From the IMG/VR virus record IMGVR_UViG_3300017991_000002, positions 1 to 64,000 of that record: a stretch of 64,000 nucleotides of DNA. One strand, 5' to 3'. This stretch comes from a virus. A program made the translations under genes and the position numbers. The notes below the pieces were generated by a model, which ran no database searches, was not told the origin of the DNA, and was given only the letters and a program-made list of their open reading frames with translations. Positions 49,054-57,204 of the stretch are shown here, piece by piece; within the stretch, counting starts at the first letter, position 1, and each line of letters opens with the position of its first letter.

Positions 49054-49745
49054 TTTCCTGACTCCTTCGATAGTATTTTTAGCTTGCGCCCTCGCAAATG
49101 ATCAGACGGGACAGTTCCTTTTGTCCTCAAGCTTCTGATACAATTATCGATGATTTTACGAAATGAGTCAAGTGAAATATCCTGATTCATGTAAGAATCT
49201 CTAAAAGGATACTTATACCACTGGATGCCAAATCCGGTTGGATTGTAATGAAAATTATCTTTCACCAGATAACAATCTGACTTATGACCTTCATGCCCAA
49301 AGATGACAGCATACTGCCGGATGATTACCTGCCTTCTCTCCTCAAGATCGCACGTACACTTCACTGCACAGCCATGCCACCAATCATCTCCTTCGGTGCT
49401 AAAACCATATTCACTATAAAGGATCCTCATTTGAGCGAGCCAATTTTCCACATGGGACAGGCCTCTAAAGGAGTCATCTATCCTCCTATACTTGGTGTGG
49501 AAACAATGTGCACGATGTGCAAGATCTTGATAAGACCGATGACCGTCATCAACATTATTCCAACCACACGTGCAGTCACCCCACCAATAAGGAAAAATCC
49601 AGAAAGTATCGTTCTCAAATTCATCTTGATAATCAATGCCGGTCACAGGCCACAGCCTTTGAAACTCCTCCTCCCAGCCCTTCCCCCGTGGAATTGATAT
49701 CTCCCCTCGAGAGTTCCCGAGGAGGACGTTTCCAAGATCCGTCAT
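49050..49745 (-). CDS. Conserved phage-type protein, tagged
   Basis: 231 residues. Cys/His pairs (CTCGWNN, HCFH, CAVKCTC) and GHKSDCYLVKDNF, GIQWYKYPFRDSYMNQ recall a conserved family in phages where H/C residues frame WYKY and DF segments; biochemistry unknown. Ends GRKLKILSKESGK. Confidence 0.55.
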   Translation of the reverse strand: MTDLGNVLLGNSRGEISIPRGKGWEEEFQRLWPVTGIDYQDEFENDTFWIFPYWWGDCTCGWNNVDDGHRSYQDLAHRAHCFHTKYRRIDDSFRGLSHVENWLAQMRILYSEYGFSTEGDDWWHGCAVKCTCDLEERRQVIIRQYAVIFGHEGHKSDCYLVKDNFHYNPTGFGIQWYKYPFRDSYMNQDISLDSFRKIIDNCIRSLRTKGTVPSDHLRGRKLKILSKESGK

Positions 49746-50245
49746 TTTCTGATCCTTAACTTTCGAAATAATTTTTTCTTTTTCCTTAGGAGTCCAGAAG
49801 TCATTTGCGGAGACATATGAAAGTTCTCAATAAAGGCGACATTGTCACTTGAAGGGGACATACTTATATTGACATTGAAAATATCCATATTCTCAACAAT
49901 ATTGGATTCGTTAACATTAACCGTTCCACAAATACTAAACCCAAACCGTGCTCCATTCCTCGCCATGGCAGTAATCTGGTCACCGCAGGGGGTATTAAGC
50001 ACCCGCACCGTACATCTTACCTTGCCGGAGACCTCCAGGACTAATTCTTCGACCCGATGAGATGTTCTGCAAAGAGGAAGAGTTCTAAAACCGGCCTCCT
50101 CCCCATGGGTAAAAGCCCCAAACTCCTCCCGCATTGAAGATACAGCCCTCTCCAGGACATCTCTCGGATACACACGACCGTTGCCATCGACCCTATCAGC
50201 TTCCAGATTCAGGTACCCTGTCAGTCGACCTTCCCTCTCGCTCAT
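49742..50245 (-). CDS. Prohead-protease-like protein with tag
   Basis: 167 residues from ATG 50245 (GGAAGATTATTT). GYLNLEADRVDGNGRVYPRD is the start typical of T4 gp21/phage maturation proteases; TSHRVEELVLEVSGKVRCTV carries the catalytic-type histidine and NGARFGFSICGTVN the serine. The fold cleaves scaffold and internal head proteins at (L/I)-x-E sites. It ends LFRKLRIRK, so an enzyme expected inside the prohead carries the tag. Confidence 0.7.
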   Translation of the reverse strand: MSEREGRLTGYLNLEADRVDGNGRVYPRDVLERAVSSMREEFGAFTHGEEAGFRTLPLCRTSHRVEELVLEVSGKVRCTVRVLNTPCGDQITAMARNGARFGFSICGTVNVNESNIVENMDIFNVNISMSPSSDNVAFIENFHMSPQMTSGLLRKKKKLFRKLRIRK

Positions 50246-50450
50246 AAATAATCTTCCTCTCCTCACGACAAATCCCGGAGTGGCATATCGTCCCATACTT
50301 CCTACAAATCAAAAAGGTAGCCCCCGGTAATGGGCCTTCACAGCAAGGACAGTGAACATCCGGAACGCACACCCTATCTTCCTTACAAGCAATCATCTGC
50401 CTGCGGAATGACCCATGCCTTACTTTATAATTAAGAAAACTCTCGCTCAC
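50196..50450 (-). CDS. Zinc-ribbon protein
   Basis: 84 residues from GTG 50450 (GGGAGGAATGTT). CPCCEGPLPGATFLIC...ICREERK gives a zinc ribbon. Untagged. Overlaps both neighbours. Confidence 0.6.
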   Translation of the reverse strand: MSESFLNYKVRHGSFRRQMIACKEDRVCVPDVHCPCCEGPLPGATFLICRKYGTICHSGICREERKIIYEREGRSTDRVPESGS

Positions 50451-50946
50451 AACATTCCTCCCCGACACTGGAAGGGCTTCCAGTGGAGCGATGGTTCTCC
50501 TCCCCCTCAGAAGAATGGAGCCGAAGCGTTCGTGAAATACCATCCCTCCGTCTCTCTACCCTGAGCATACCATCATGTGGCACATCGCCATTCTCATCAA
50601 TACCCCAATAGGTCTCCATAAAATCAGCCAAAGCACAGGAAATAGAAACTGTACGACGTTCTAAATCTCCCATCGACTCAAGCCTTCTCATAAGAATATG
50701 GAGCTTTTCTTTCAGCCTCCTATGTTCAAACACCGCCCTATCCTTTTCTCTGATGACCTGATGTACCTTCTTTTGATGATCCCTGTGGGAATCAACTAAC
50801 AACCTTTCGGCATCTTTAGCCCTCATTTGATACAGTGTATAGTTCCCCTCAAAAAACTTCCTGGCGGCCCTTTGCTGTAAACCATACGATATGGACGCCG
50901 CGCTAACAGCGATCAGAAATACTACCAGAAAAGAAACCATTGGCAC
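50431..50946 (-). CDS. Membrane-anchored coiled-coil protein
   Basis: 171 residues. N-terminal anchor MVSFLVVFLIAVSAASISYG, then a long coiled coil to about residue 110 and a low-complexity tail with SRTLRLHS at about 145, perhaps a degraded tag. Spanin-like topology, but no partner. Confidence 0.6.
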   Translation of the reverse strand: MPMVSFLVVFLIAVSAASISYGLQQRAARKFFEGNYTLYQMRAKDAERLLVDSHRDHQKKVHQVIREKDRAVFEHRRLKEKLHILMRRLESMGDLERRTVSISCALADFMETYWGIDENGDVPHDGMLRVERRRDGISRTLRLHSSEGEENHRSTGSPSSVGEECCEREFS

Positions 50947-51370
50947 ACTCCTCTCTAGAATAAACAGGCCCTACTCTCAACTTCCTAACCGGCACTGTGA
51001 CCGATTGTAGCGCCGGTTCTGGTGTAATAACATTCCTGCCGGAGTTGAGGATAGTAACCACTTCGTCCTCCCCACGTGTTTCCCGCCGTTCAGGGTTTCG
51101 AGGTAACTGAAGTGACTCAAGCGACGGAACATACATCATCCCGAGTTTCATCTCCTCGTAAAGTACCTCCATAATGGATCCTTTTCTGAGAGGAGGAAAA
51201 AACAAAAGGAAATTGGAGTCTCTTACGAAATAAGGACCCTTATATGTACGACCATCTGGCAAATCCTTCCCATCAATGGTAATAACCACCTCCCCCTTAA
51301 TGGGAGAGGGTAACCACAACCTATCTACTTCCGCTGCGATTTCATACGTTATTAGTCTCAATTCCGACAT
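50903..51370 (-). CDS. Hypothetical protein with near-terminal tag
   Basis: 155 residues, beta-rich (GEVVITIDGKDLPDGRTYKG). PVRKLRVGP lies 26 residues from the end; the tail reads into the next gene's start region, as if a stop had been lost. Confidence 0.6.
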   Translation of the reverse strand: MSELRLITYEIAAEVDRLWLPSPIKGEVVITIDGKDLPDGRTYKGPYFVRDSNFLLFFPPLRKGSIMEVLYEEMKLGMMYVPSLESLQLPRNPERRETRGEDEVVTILNSGRNVITPEPALQSVTVPVRKLRVGPVYSREECANGFFSGSISDRC

Positions 51371-51914
51371 TCTGCACCTTTAGCTTTCTTATACCGACCC
51401 CGGAAATCTTCATTTTTTCTATTCTTCCCTTCTCCAGAGTTTCCGCCTGTTTAATAATGTTCATTTCGTTTTTGGGGAGACAAATATCCACTCCAAGGAG
51501 TTCATATTCGGAGATGACCTTTACCTGATCAACCGCCCCAGCATACCCGTGAAGACTCGTCCTAAAAGGACAATTACCCAATAAAAGCCCCTGAAGTGTC
51601 CTGCTCCTCTCCGACAGGTCATCCACATTCATGTCGGCCATGACAATGTCCTCATCGTTAATCCAGAGCTTTACAAGGGTATGCGTTGTCGGTTCACGAT
51701 GCTCAGCCCGATGAGTATTGGATGTTTCAACATCAAAGATACAACACCTTGGATGTACATCTTCAACAACTTTTATAGCCTTCTCTATCTCTTCCCGGGG
51801 ATATATATACCCTGAAGAAGTAGGGGCACCAACTGGAATAACTCCGGCAGTTACAACAACTACTTTCCTCCCCTTCATGATATATTCCCAAATCTTCGGT
51901 TCTGGTATCTTCAT
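51342..51914 (-). CDS. Second prohead-protease-like protein with tag
   Basis: 190 residues from ATG 51914. SGYIYPREEIEKAIKVV, THTLVKLWINDEDIVMADMN (histidine), CPFRTSLHGYAGAV (serine), and YELLGVDICLPKNE follow the order of T4 gp21-like proteases, though the NGRVYP start is weaker. Near the C-terminus GVGIRKLKVQNVGIETNNV carries the tag. A possible paralogue of 49742-50245. Confidence 0.6.
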   Translation of the reverse strand: MKIPEPKIWEYIMKGRKVVVVTAGVIPVGAPTSSGYIYPREEIEKAIKVVEDVHPRCCIFDVETSNTHRAEHREPTTHTLVKLWINDEDIVMADMNVDDLSERSRTLQGLLLGNCPFRTSLHGYAGAVDQVKVISEYELLGVDICLPKNEMNIIKQAETLEKGRIEKMKISGVGIRKLKVQNVGIETNNV

Positions 51915-51939
51915 AATAATACCTGCGCTTTCCTTAAAT

Positions 51940-52182
51940 TCATGGGGCATTCTTTGAAGGGCCAGTAACATCGATAGACTGAGAGAAGGTAATGTTGCCC
52001 GCATTTCCCGAAATGATATTGACATACAATGGTCTCCTTCTGAGGACTACCTTCCACAACCAGGGCCAAAATCGGACGTGGTATACCACATTGATCGTTA
52101 CCGGTTTATCCCAGCGGTTATTATACAAGGTAAATGGCCGATCCACAACAGTAAAGTTATCTGGTAAGTTTACCGGCATCAT
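51940..52182 (-). CDS. Small beta-rich protein
   Basis: 80 residues: NYNRWDKPVTINVVYHVRFW-like strands after MMPVNLPDNFTVVD. Untagged; unknown. Confidence 0.55.
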   Translation of the reverse strand: MMPVNLPDNFTVVDRPFTLYNNRWDKPVTINVVYHVRFWPWLWKVVLRRRPLYVNIISGNAGNITFSQSIDVTGPSKNAP

Positions 52183-52397
52183 TTATTCCAAGTTTCGTCC
52201 TCGATCATATCGAGGAATTTATCACTCTCAACAACCTTAATCGGGATACCCCTGGCCATCTTCTTTATCTTCTTCAAACCCAAAGGTTCCTTTCCTGAGG
52301 CAACATTCGTTTCGACATAGGACTGATACCATCGTTTTCCCTTCTCATCAGGCGAAGACAAAATTCTCCTGACAGCTTTCTCTTTTCGTTCGCTCAT
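52179..52397 (-). CDS. Basic helical protein heading an operon
   Basis: 72 residues: KEKAVRRILSSPDEKGKRWY. Untagged. Follows the promoter element 52432-52475. Confidence 0.6.
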   Translation of the reverse strand: MSERKEKAVRRILSSPDEKGKRWYQSYVETNVASGKEPLGLKKIKKMARGIPIKVVESDKFLDMIEDETWNK

Positions 52398-52431
52398 CCT
52401 TTACCCCTTTCCTTGTTTTCTGTGTTATCTT

Positions 52432-52475
52432 CCTACTATACTTATACGTTTCTGAACAGAAAAAAGAAAAAGAAT
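52432..52475 (-). promoter_or_regulatory. T4-late-like promoter element
   Basis: Minus strand CTTTTTTCTGTTCAGAAACG, TATAAGTATAGTAGGAAG. Heads the leftmost-directed long operon region. Confidence 0.75.
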
Positions 52476-52679
52476 TTACTGAGGAGAGGGAAAATTTCCG
52501 GTTATGATCCCTTCTGCGTAGTCTTGGATATTTGTTGTTCCTTTTCTTTTTCTACACTCTGTACAAATCCTAAAGGAAATTTGTCCTTCATCTGCAGAGA
52601 ATGTTTTAAATTCCCAAGTGTCTTCAATAAGGACTTTTCTCTGACAGGACTGACAGGTTACGAGGGTATTCAAGCTCAT
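52476..52679 (-). CDS. Zinc-ribbon protein next to the origin-like region
   Basis: 67 residues: VTCQSCQRKVLIEDT...RICTECRKRKG, a complete four-cysteine ribbon. First minus gene after the divergent region. Untagged. Confidence 0.65.
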   Translation of the reverse strand: MSLNTLVTCQSCQRKVLIEDTWEFKTFSADEGQISFRICTECRKRKGTTNIQDYAEGIITGNFPSPQ

Positions 52680-53140
52680 CTTTTCCTCCTTTGAAAAAAT
52701 TGCGGTATCATTACTAATGACCCCAATTGTGATGAAGCTATTTCTTCAGTACATATTGTGGTCATATTAATGTGACAGAAATCGGGCACTTACTTTGAAC
52801 CAATCACTCTGTTTTATTATAGTATTTACATCAGGAGTATTCAAGGTAATCTGTTTCAACAAAAGACTCTTTTTCTTTTGTTGAGCTGCCTCCTAAGTGG
52901 TCTTAAAAACGTGATGGCGCTATTACTTATAGCGTCGCAGAGGTAAAATCTGTGGATAACTCCAGAAACCTCTTCAGTCATATGAAGTTAACACGACTTT
53001 AGTTTCATTAAATAAACGTAAAAAAATAAAAAATAATCAAAAATAACGTAAAAACCCCCTTTTTCGCCTTTAAACGGTTATTTTTTATTTTTTCGGGGGG
53101 TATTTATTATTTATAGGGTATTTTCAACTTGTTGGGTATC
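52680..53140. other. Origin-like divergent region
   Basis: No gene. It contains TGTGGATAA (52951-52959; the reverse complement TTATCCACA is a consensus DnaA box), a very AT-rich run near 53008-53060 with repeated A-tracts, and T-rich tracts near 53080-53125. Genes point away on both sides. Consistent with a replication origin. Confidence 0.45.
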
Positions 53141-53570
53141 TGTATAGGTACTTGTTAGTATACAAGTTCCAACTTCTTGGTATACCGATGGGGTACTTGT
53201 CGGATCCCAATGCCTCTAAATCTTGGGTCCTCAGATTCGACTTGACCCCTATCAAGTTCCGACTTTAGGGTAACCTGATATGGTACTTGTATGGTATCTG
53301 TATAGGTACTTCCCCGGGTAGTGATATGGTACTTGTATGGGGGAGGTGTAGGTACTTGTCGGTACTTCGGTGACATGTATGGTTTTTCGGGTCAAAAAGT
53401 CATCAAGTTCCGACTTTATGGCATGGGCAGGTATGGGCAGGTGTGGGCAGGTTTGGTACTGCCTAATGTGTATCAAGTATCAACAAGTTGACATTTGTAT
53501 GGGTACTTGTTGGTATACTGACTAGGTACTTGTCAGGTAGTTGATGGGGTACTTGTCTGGGAGGGTGTGA
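53141..53570. repeat. GTATAC/GGTACTT repeat array (right)
   Basis: The unit at 53147-53199 matches those at 11229 and 11428 nearly base for base and in the same orientation. Diverged relatives follow (for example GGTACTTGTTGGTATACTGA near 53503). The rest of 53571-53782 holds an 8- to 10-bp inverted repeat (GATTGCC...GGCAATC, 53631-53655) after a T-run, and the leader of the next gene. Confidence 0.75.
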
Positions 53571-53782
53571 TAACTTTATGGTCTCCGAATACCATAAAAG
53601 TGAAAAATCGAAAAAAGAAAAAATTTTTTTGATTGCCCCTGGAAAAGGCAATCAAATCGACCCAAAATCGGTAGAATGGGGGTGGGACTGAGATTAGATA
53701 GCTTTTTTATTATTCTTCGTGGTTTTTCGGATAAAGTTCTTTATGAAACTTCATTGTTTTTTGTGAACCTAAAGGAGGAAAA

Positions 53783-54744
53783 ATGAACAAACTCACTGAG
53801 AAGGAAGCGAAACAGATATTCAATCTCCTGCAGACTGACCTGTTTTACATGGCAGAGATAGCAAGACTGTTCAGGGTTTCGACGGAGATGATTCGTCAGA
53901 TTGCGGATGGTCTGGCTTGGAAATCGGTGACGGGAGGAGTGGTCACTAACCCCCACAAAAAATTGTATGAGGCTTTTGGGGAGTTTAAGACTTTGCAGGA
54001 GTGGTCGGAAGATCCGCGATTGACGACGACACGTTCCTCCTTCTTCCAATCTGTTAGGGACGGGTACAGGATTGAGATCTCTCTGGTAGGGATTGTCGAA
54101 TTCAAAGCGAGTAAGAGACTTCAGAAAATCAAACTCCTGAGACAGAAGGGATTTAAAGATAAGGATATTGCTGTCTCCCTGGAAACAGTCCCATCAGGTA
54201 TTTACAGAGCCGCCAACAATCATCAAACAGGGTCCGGCAGCAGGTCGATATTGAGGGAAGCCTTTGGAGAGAAGAAGACTGCAAGCCAATGGTCCAAGGA
54301 TCCCAGATGTAAGGTTAGCTACCTTTCCCTTAATAAGAGATTAAAAAATGGTTGGGGTTTGGAGGAAGCTTTACTAACCCCCCTTCCCGTAGGAGATCGA
54401 GTTCCAGTGGAGTTCCATTGCATGAGGCCTTTGGTGAGTCAAAGACTGCGGCTGAGTGGTCTAGGGATAGTAGATGCAGGGTTCCCTACTACACTTTATG
54501 CTCAAGACTGAGGGGAGGTTGGGATACTGAGGATGCTCTTCTGTCCCCGGGCCGGGGGAGAGGATCAGAAGGAACTCTATACGAGGCCTTTGGAGTCAAG
54601 AAGACTATAATTGCCTGGTCAAAAGACCAGAGGTGTGTTGTTAAGTATTGCACGCTTACTTACAGATTACGGACCGGCTGGGATATAAAGGACGCCCTTA
54701 TGACACCCCCAGGAGGAAGACATGCTCAATGTAAAAGCGATTGA
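53783..54744 (+). CDS. AFGE-repeat DNA-binding protein, frameshifted
   Basis: Frame 1 (53783-54511) holds two helix-turn-helix segments (FYMAEIARLFRVSTEMIRQI; GFKDKDIAVSLETVPSGI) and two repeats of the type A-F-G-x-x-K-T-x-x-x-W-S-x-D...GW-x-x-E-A-L. Two more repeats follow in the -1 frame to 54744, so a shift near the CCCCCC run at 54378-54383 is needed to read all four. Repeats of this kind occur with phage homing endonucleases; no nuclease domain is visible here. Mutation, sequence error and programmed slippage are all possible. Confidence 0.6.
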
Positions 54745-54940
54745 CAACACTGTGGTTATTACCGGCGGTCGTTTCTCCGACCTGCCGGAGAGGAAGGTTG
54801 TCCTATCAAAAGAGGAAGCACTGCACGTCTCCATAGATACATGGAGGCATCGGCTGCCGGAATTCTCCTACGTATGCCCCTGTACTTTATGTAAAATTTC
54901 TCGAGAGGCAAAGAAACTTATAACCAGGGAGGAGTCATGA
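54722..54940 (+). CDS. Hypothetical protein
   Basis: 72 residues, ATG after CCAGGAGGAAGAC. Beta-strand start, helix, CPCTLCKIS near residue 55 (possible metal site). Confidence 0.65.
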   Translation: MLNVKAIDNTVVITGGRFSDLPERKVVLSKEEALHVSIDTWRHRLPEFSYVCPCTLCKISREAKKLITREES

Positions 54941-55269
54941 ACTTCGATACAATTTTCATTATTTCCAGCCTGCTCTATGCAGCTGTGATAGTTATTGTCT
55001 TTTTGCTGGGCTATAAGACAGGCCAAAGAGACGAGAATCAGGACAGCAGGGAAGTGCTTACAATGCTCAGGTCAGTAGTGGATGCTGCAGAGGGAGATCT
55101 TCACGAATCCTGTGACCAGCTTCTGATGGATGCCAGGGTGTTGATTGCGGAGAGGGAAGGATCGATTACCAGTGATCCTCCTCGAATATGTACATCCCTT
55201 GGAAGATTTCTTATGTACCGGGGTGGTGAATGGATTGAATTACCCGGAAGGGAGGTGAGGTCAATTTGA
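54937..55269 (+). CDS. Membrane-anchored protein
   Basis: 110 residues: N-terminal TM IISSLLYAAVIVIVFLLGY, then a helix and C-terminal beta part (GRFLMYRGGEWIELPG). First of three consecutive TM proteins; a membrane complex is possible. Confidence 0.65.
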   Translation: MNFDTIFIISSLLYAAVIVIVFLLGYKTGQRDENQDSREVLTMLRSVVDAAEGDLHESCDQLLMDARVLIAEREGSITSDPPRICTSLGRFLMYRGGEWIELPGREVRSI

Positions 55270-55358
55270 AAGATGTTGTGATTTTCGGTATTATATGCGG
55301 GATACTCACAGTAGCCGTATTCCTGTGGGCCTACCCCTGGAGAAGAAAGGGAGACTAA
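55266..55358 (+). CDS. 30-residue single-TM peptide
   Basis: TTG 55266 after GGGAGGTGAGGTCAA; MKDVVIFGIICGILTVAVFL then a basic end WRRKGD. Overlaps the neighbouring gene by 4 nt. Small holin-pinholin or assembly factor; unproven. Confidence 0.55.
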   Translation: MKDVVIFGIICGILTVAVFLWAYPWRRKGD

Positions 55359-55359
55359 G

Positions 55360-55878
55360 ATGAGTGGATGGGTTCCTTTAATTTTAACGGTTTCATTGGT
55401 GATTTTTCTGTTCATTATTGTTAGCATCGCTACCTCTTATTCCATCAGAAGGCATGAGTCTGTTCAGAAAGAGGTTATTCGAGCAATAAGGGCCAGAGAA
55501 AAGTATATCGATATCCTCGATCATGTATATGGCCAGGAAGAGTTTGATGACGAGGAAGTCATTTATCTTCTTCCCTGTAAGAGCAGAAACGGTAGTAATG
55601 GGTTTTTTGTGCGGGCAGTTGAGGGGAAGAGCCGTGATAAGGTAAATTATTTTCTTGGCCTCGGTAAGGAACATTGGATACCAATAAGCCGGGGTCTTTA
55701 TGAGGAGTTTAGGAGAGAGTCGGCAAAAAACTTTTACCTCTTCATTGATGGAAGGATGGACAGCCGTGAAAAAGAAATGCAAGATCTGTGGGAAAATGGT
55801 TCCACGAAACTACCTGGTGAGTCACCAGAGTTATCACAAGAAGAAACGTCAGACGGATCCACGCAGCAAGAAATCTAA
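55360..55878 (+). CDS. Membrane-anchored protein
   Basis: 172 residues: N-terminal TM LILTVSLVIFLFIIVSIAT, then a helical-beta cytoplasmic or periplasmic part. The C-terminus overlaps 55766-55894 by 113 nt. Confidence 0.65.
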   Translation: MSGWVPLILTVSLVIFLFIIVSIATSYSIRRHESVQKEVIRAIRAREKYIDILDHVYGQEEFDDEEVIYLLPCKSRNGSNGFFVRAVEGKSRDKVNYFLGLGKEHWIPISRGLYEEFRRESAKNFYLFIDGRMDSREKEMQDLWENGSTKLPGESPELSQEETSDGSTQQEI

Positions 55879-55894
55879 CCCCAAGTCATCTTGA
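55766..55894 (+). CDS. Small zinc finger protein
   Basis: 42 residues from GTG 55766 (AAGGATGG upstream): KKKCKICGKMVPRNYLVSHQ...H, a C2H2-like finger followed by a basic tail. Out of frame with the overlapped gene. Confidence 0.55.
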   Translation: MKKKCKICGKMVPRNYLVSHQSYHKKKRQTDPRSKKSNPKSS

Positions 55895-56560
55895 TCACGA
55901 TTACTGGGAGTGCCTCTGACGAGGCCCCAGGGTCGGGGGGGAGATGACACTAACCCAAGACTGGCTATGCTGTAGAGTGCATCAGTTATGCTTCTGCGGA
56001 TCGGCCAGTCTGAAGGGCTACGCTGCTAAAGAGCCACGGGGTATGATTTGATTCCATCGGTCTTGTAAGAAGACTTAATGTCCAAGCTGTGGTGCTGATG
56101 TTCCACACCGGGTGACGGTGTCTCTAAGGACGATGATTGAGGGTCATATCCGACAAAGCAGTGAAGGGAGGTGTAGTATGCGTTCGGGCCTCGGCTGTCG
56201 GGGGTTGGCGATGGGAACAAGACCCAGACAGGTGGTAGTCGTCAGGTGAGCGGGACTTTTAGCCGATCCTGATCATTGCCCATTTGCTCATGACCAGGGA
56301 TCTTGTAATCCAGAACCAACAAAAACTGCCGGTCGAGATGAAAATAGGTTTGAAAACGATCTGGGTGCCAGTTCGAGGAGCCAGCTTAGACAGAAGGCCT
56401 CCGAACAAAAGACACGCGTATGCTAATCTTTTCCAGAGATAAGTGTATCCCGCTTGAGCATGCCGACATTTCGAACCGCCAAATCCGGACTATCTTTTTT
56501 GAGAATTTCTGATCCACACCAGCCCCGGGCACCATGCCCGGGGCCCTACGCGAAGGAAGA
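55895..56560 (+). ncRNA. Large structured RNA candidate (~650 nt)
   Basis: A GC-rich gene-free region with strong local helices: CTGGG/GCCTC-TGAC-GAGGC/CCCAG (55904-55930), AGACTGGC...GCCAGTCT (55958-56011), GTCTT...AAGAC near 56063, ACACC...GGTGT near 56105, GATCCTG...CAGGGATC (56265-56302) and a 9-bp hairpin GCCCCGGGC...GCCCGGGGC (56522-56544) at its end. No long reading frame on the plus strand. Length, GC jump and phage context recall ROOL/GOLLD-type RNAs, but sequence identity was not checked. Confidence 0.6.
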
Positions 56561-56570
56561 GAGGTATAGA

Positions 56571-56798
56571 ATGGCTCATACATACTGCAAGGTATGCGCA
56601 CTGCCTTACGATTCACTTATTGGCAGAGACTGTCCCCATTGTCGAGAGCGTACCCAAAGAAGACTTGACAAAGAGGATGAAGACCAAGCCTGGATTGAAG
56701 ATAGTTTAAACCTTCTACATCAAAAACTTGATCGGCTGCTGTCACTTGTAGATAAGGACGCAGGGCCAATCAAGAGGAAGGGGGAATTGTACTTATAA
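56571..56798 (+). CDS. Zinc-ribbon protein
   Basis: 75 residues from ATG 56571 (GAAGGAAGAGAGG). YCKVCALPYDSLIGRDCPHC is a C-x2-C...C-x2-C ribbon, then a helix and a basic tail. A 4-nt overlap (TAATG) with a possible next frame. Confidence 0.7.
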   Translation: MAHTYCKVCALPYDSLIGRDCPHCRERTQRRLDKEDEDQAWIEDSLNLLHQKLDRLLSLVDKDAGPIKRKGELYL

Positions 56799-56926
56799 TG
56801 AACTCACACTTTTGGTGGACCATACGAAGGTGGTGGCACCTTCCGCACATGATGGCAATGACTTGTCGACCAGAGCACCCCAGGAAGTATTTATCATGCT
56901 CCTTATTGTATTTGCCCTGTTTGTAA
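56798..56926 (+). CDS. Possible 42-residue peptide
   Basis: ATG overlaps the upstream stop; Trp/Met-rich start MNSHFWWTIRRWWHLPHMMA. It overlaps the likely start of 56896-57180, so only one may be used. Confidence 0.35.
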   Translation: MNSHFWWTIRRWWHLPHMMAMTCRPEHPRKYLSCSLLYLPCL

Positions 56927-57180
56927 CTGCCGCGGCTGTGCACAATACTTGGGGTATGTGTGGTGATTTAACTGTGTGTATTAAGGATGGGGAGGTTACA
57001 GTTTTCGAGGGGATAAATTATTGGGATTTCTTTAACAGAAAAAACTGCCTAAGCATAAACACGGGCGAGTGGACAACTATCTATATCCCCTGGGAGGAGA
57101 TAGAAAGAGTTGAGTTTATGATAACGGAGTGGGATGATGAGGACTTTAAGAAATCACAGAGTAAAATTCCTGGGGAGTGA
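56896..57180 (+). CDS. Membrane-anchored protein
   Basis: 94 residues if started at ATG 56896 (CAGGAAG upstream): TM LLIVFALFVTAAAV followed by a beta-rich domain (WTTIYIPWEEIERVEFMI), acidic end. Confidence 0.6.
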   Translation: MLLIVFALFVTAAAVHNTWGMCGDLTVCIKDGEVTVFEGINYWDFFNRKNCLSINTGEWTTIYIPWEEIERVEFMITEWDDEDFKKSQSKIPGE

Positions 57181-57204
57181 TCGACAGGACAGAGAGGAGA
57201 GATT

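Noticed and set aside
56026-56616. Short frames on the minus strand across the large RNA region
   Set aside because: No ribosome sites or protein-like composition; strong RNA helices span them.
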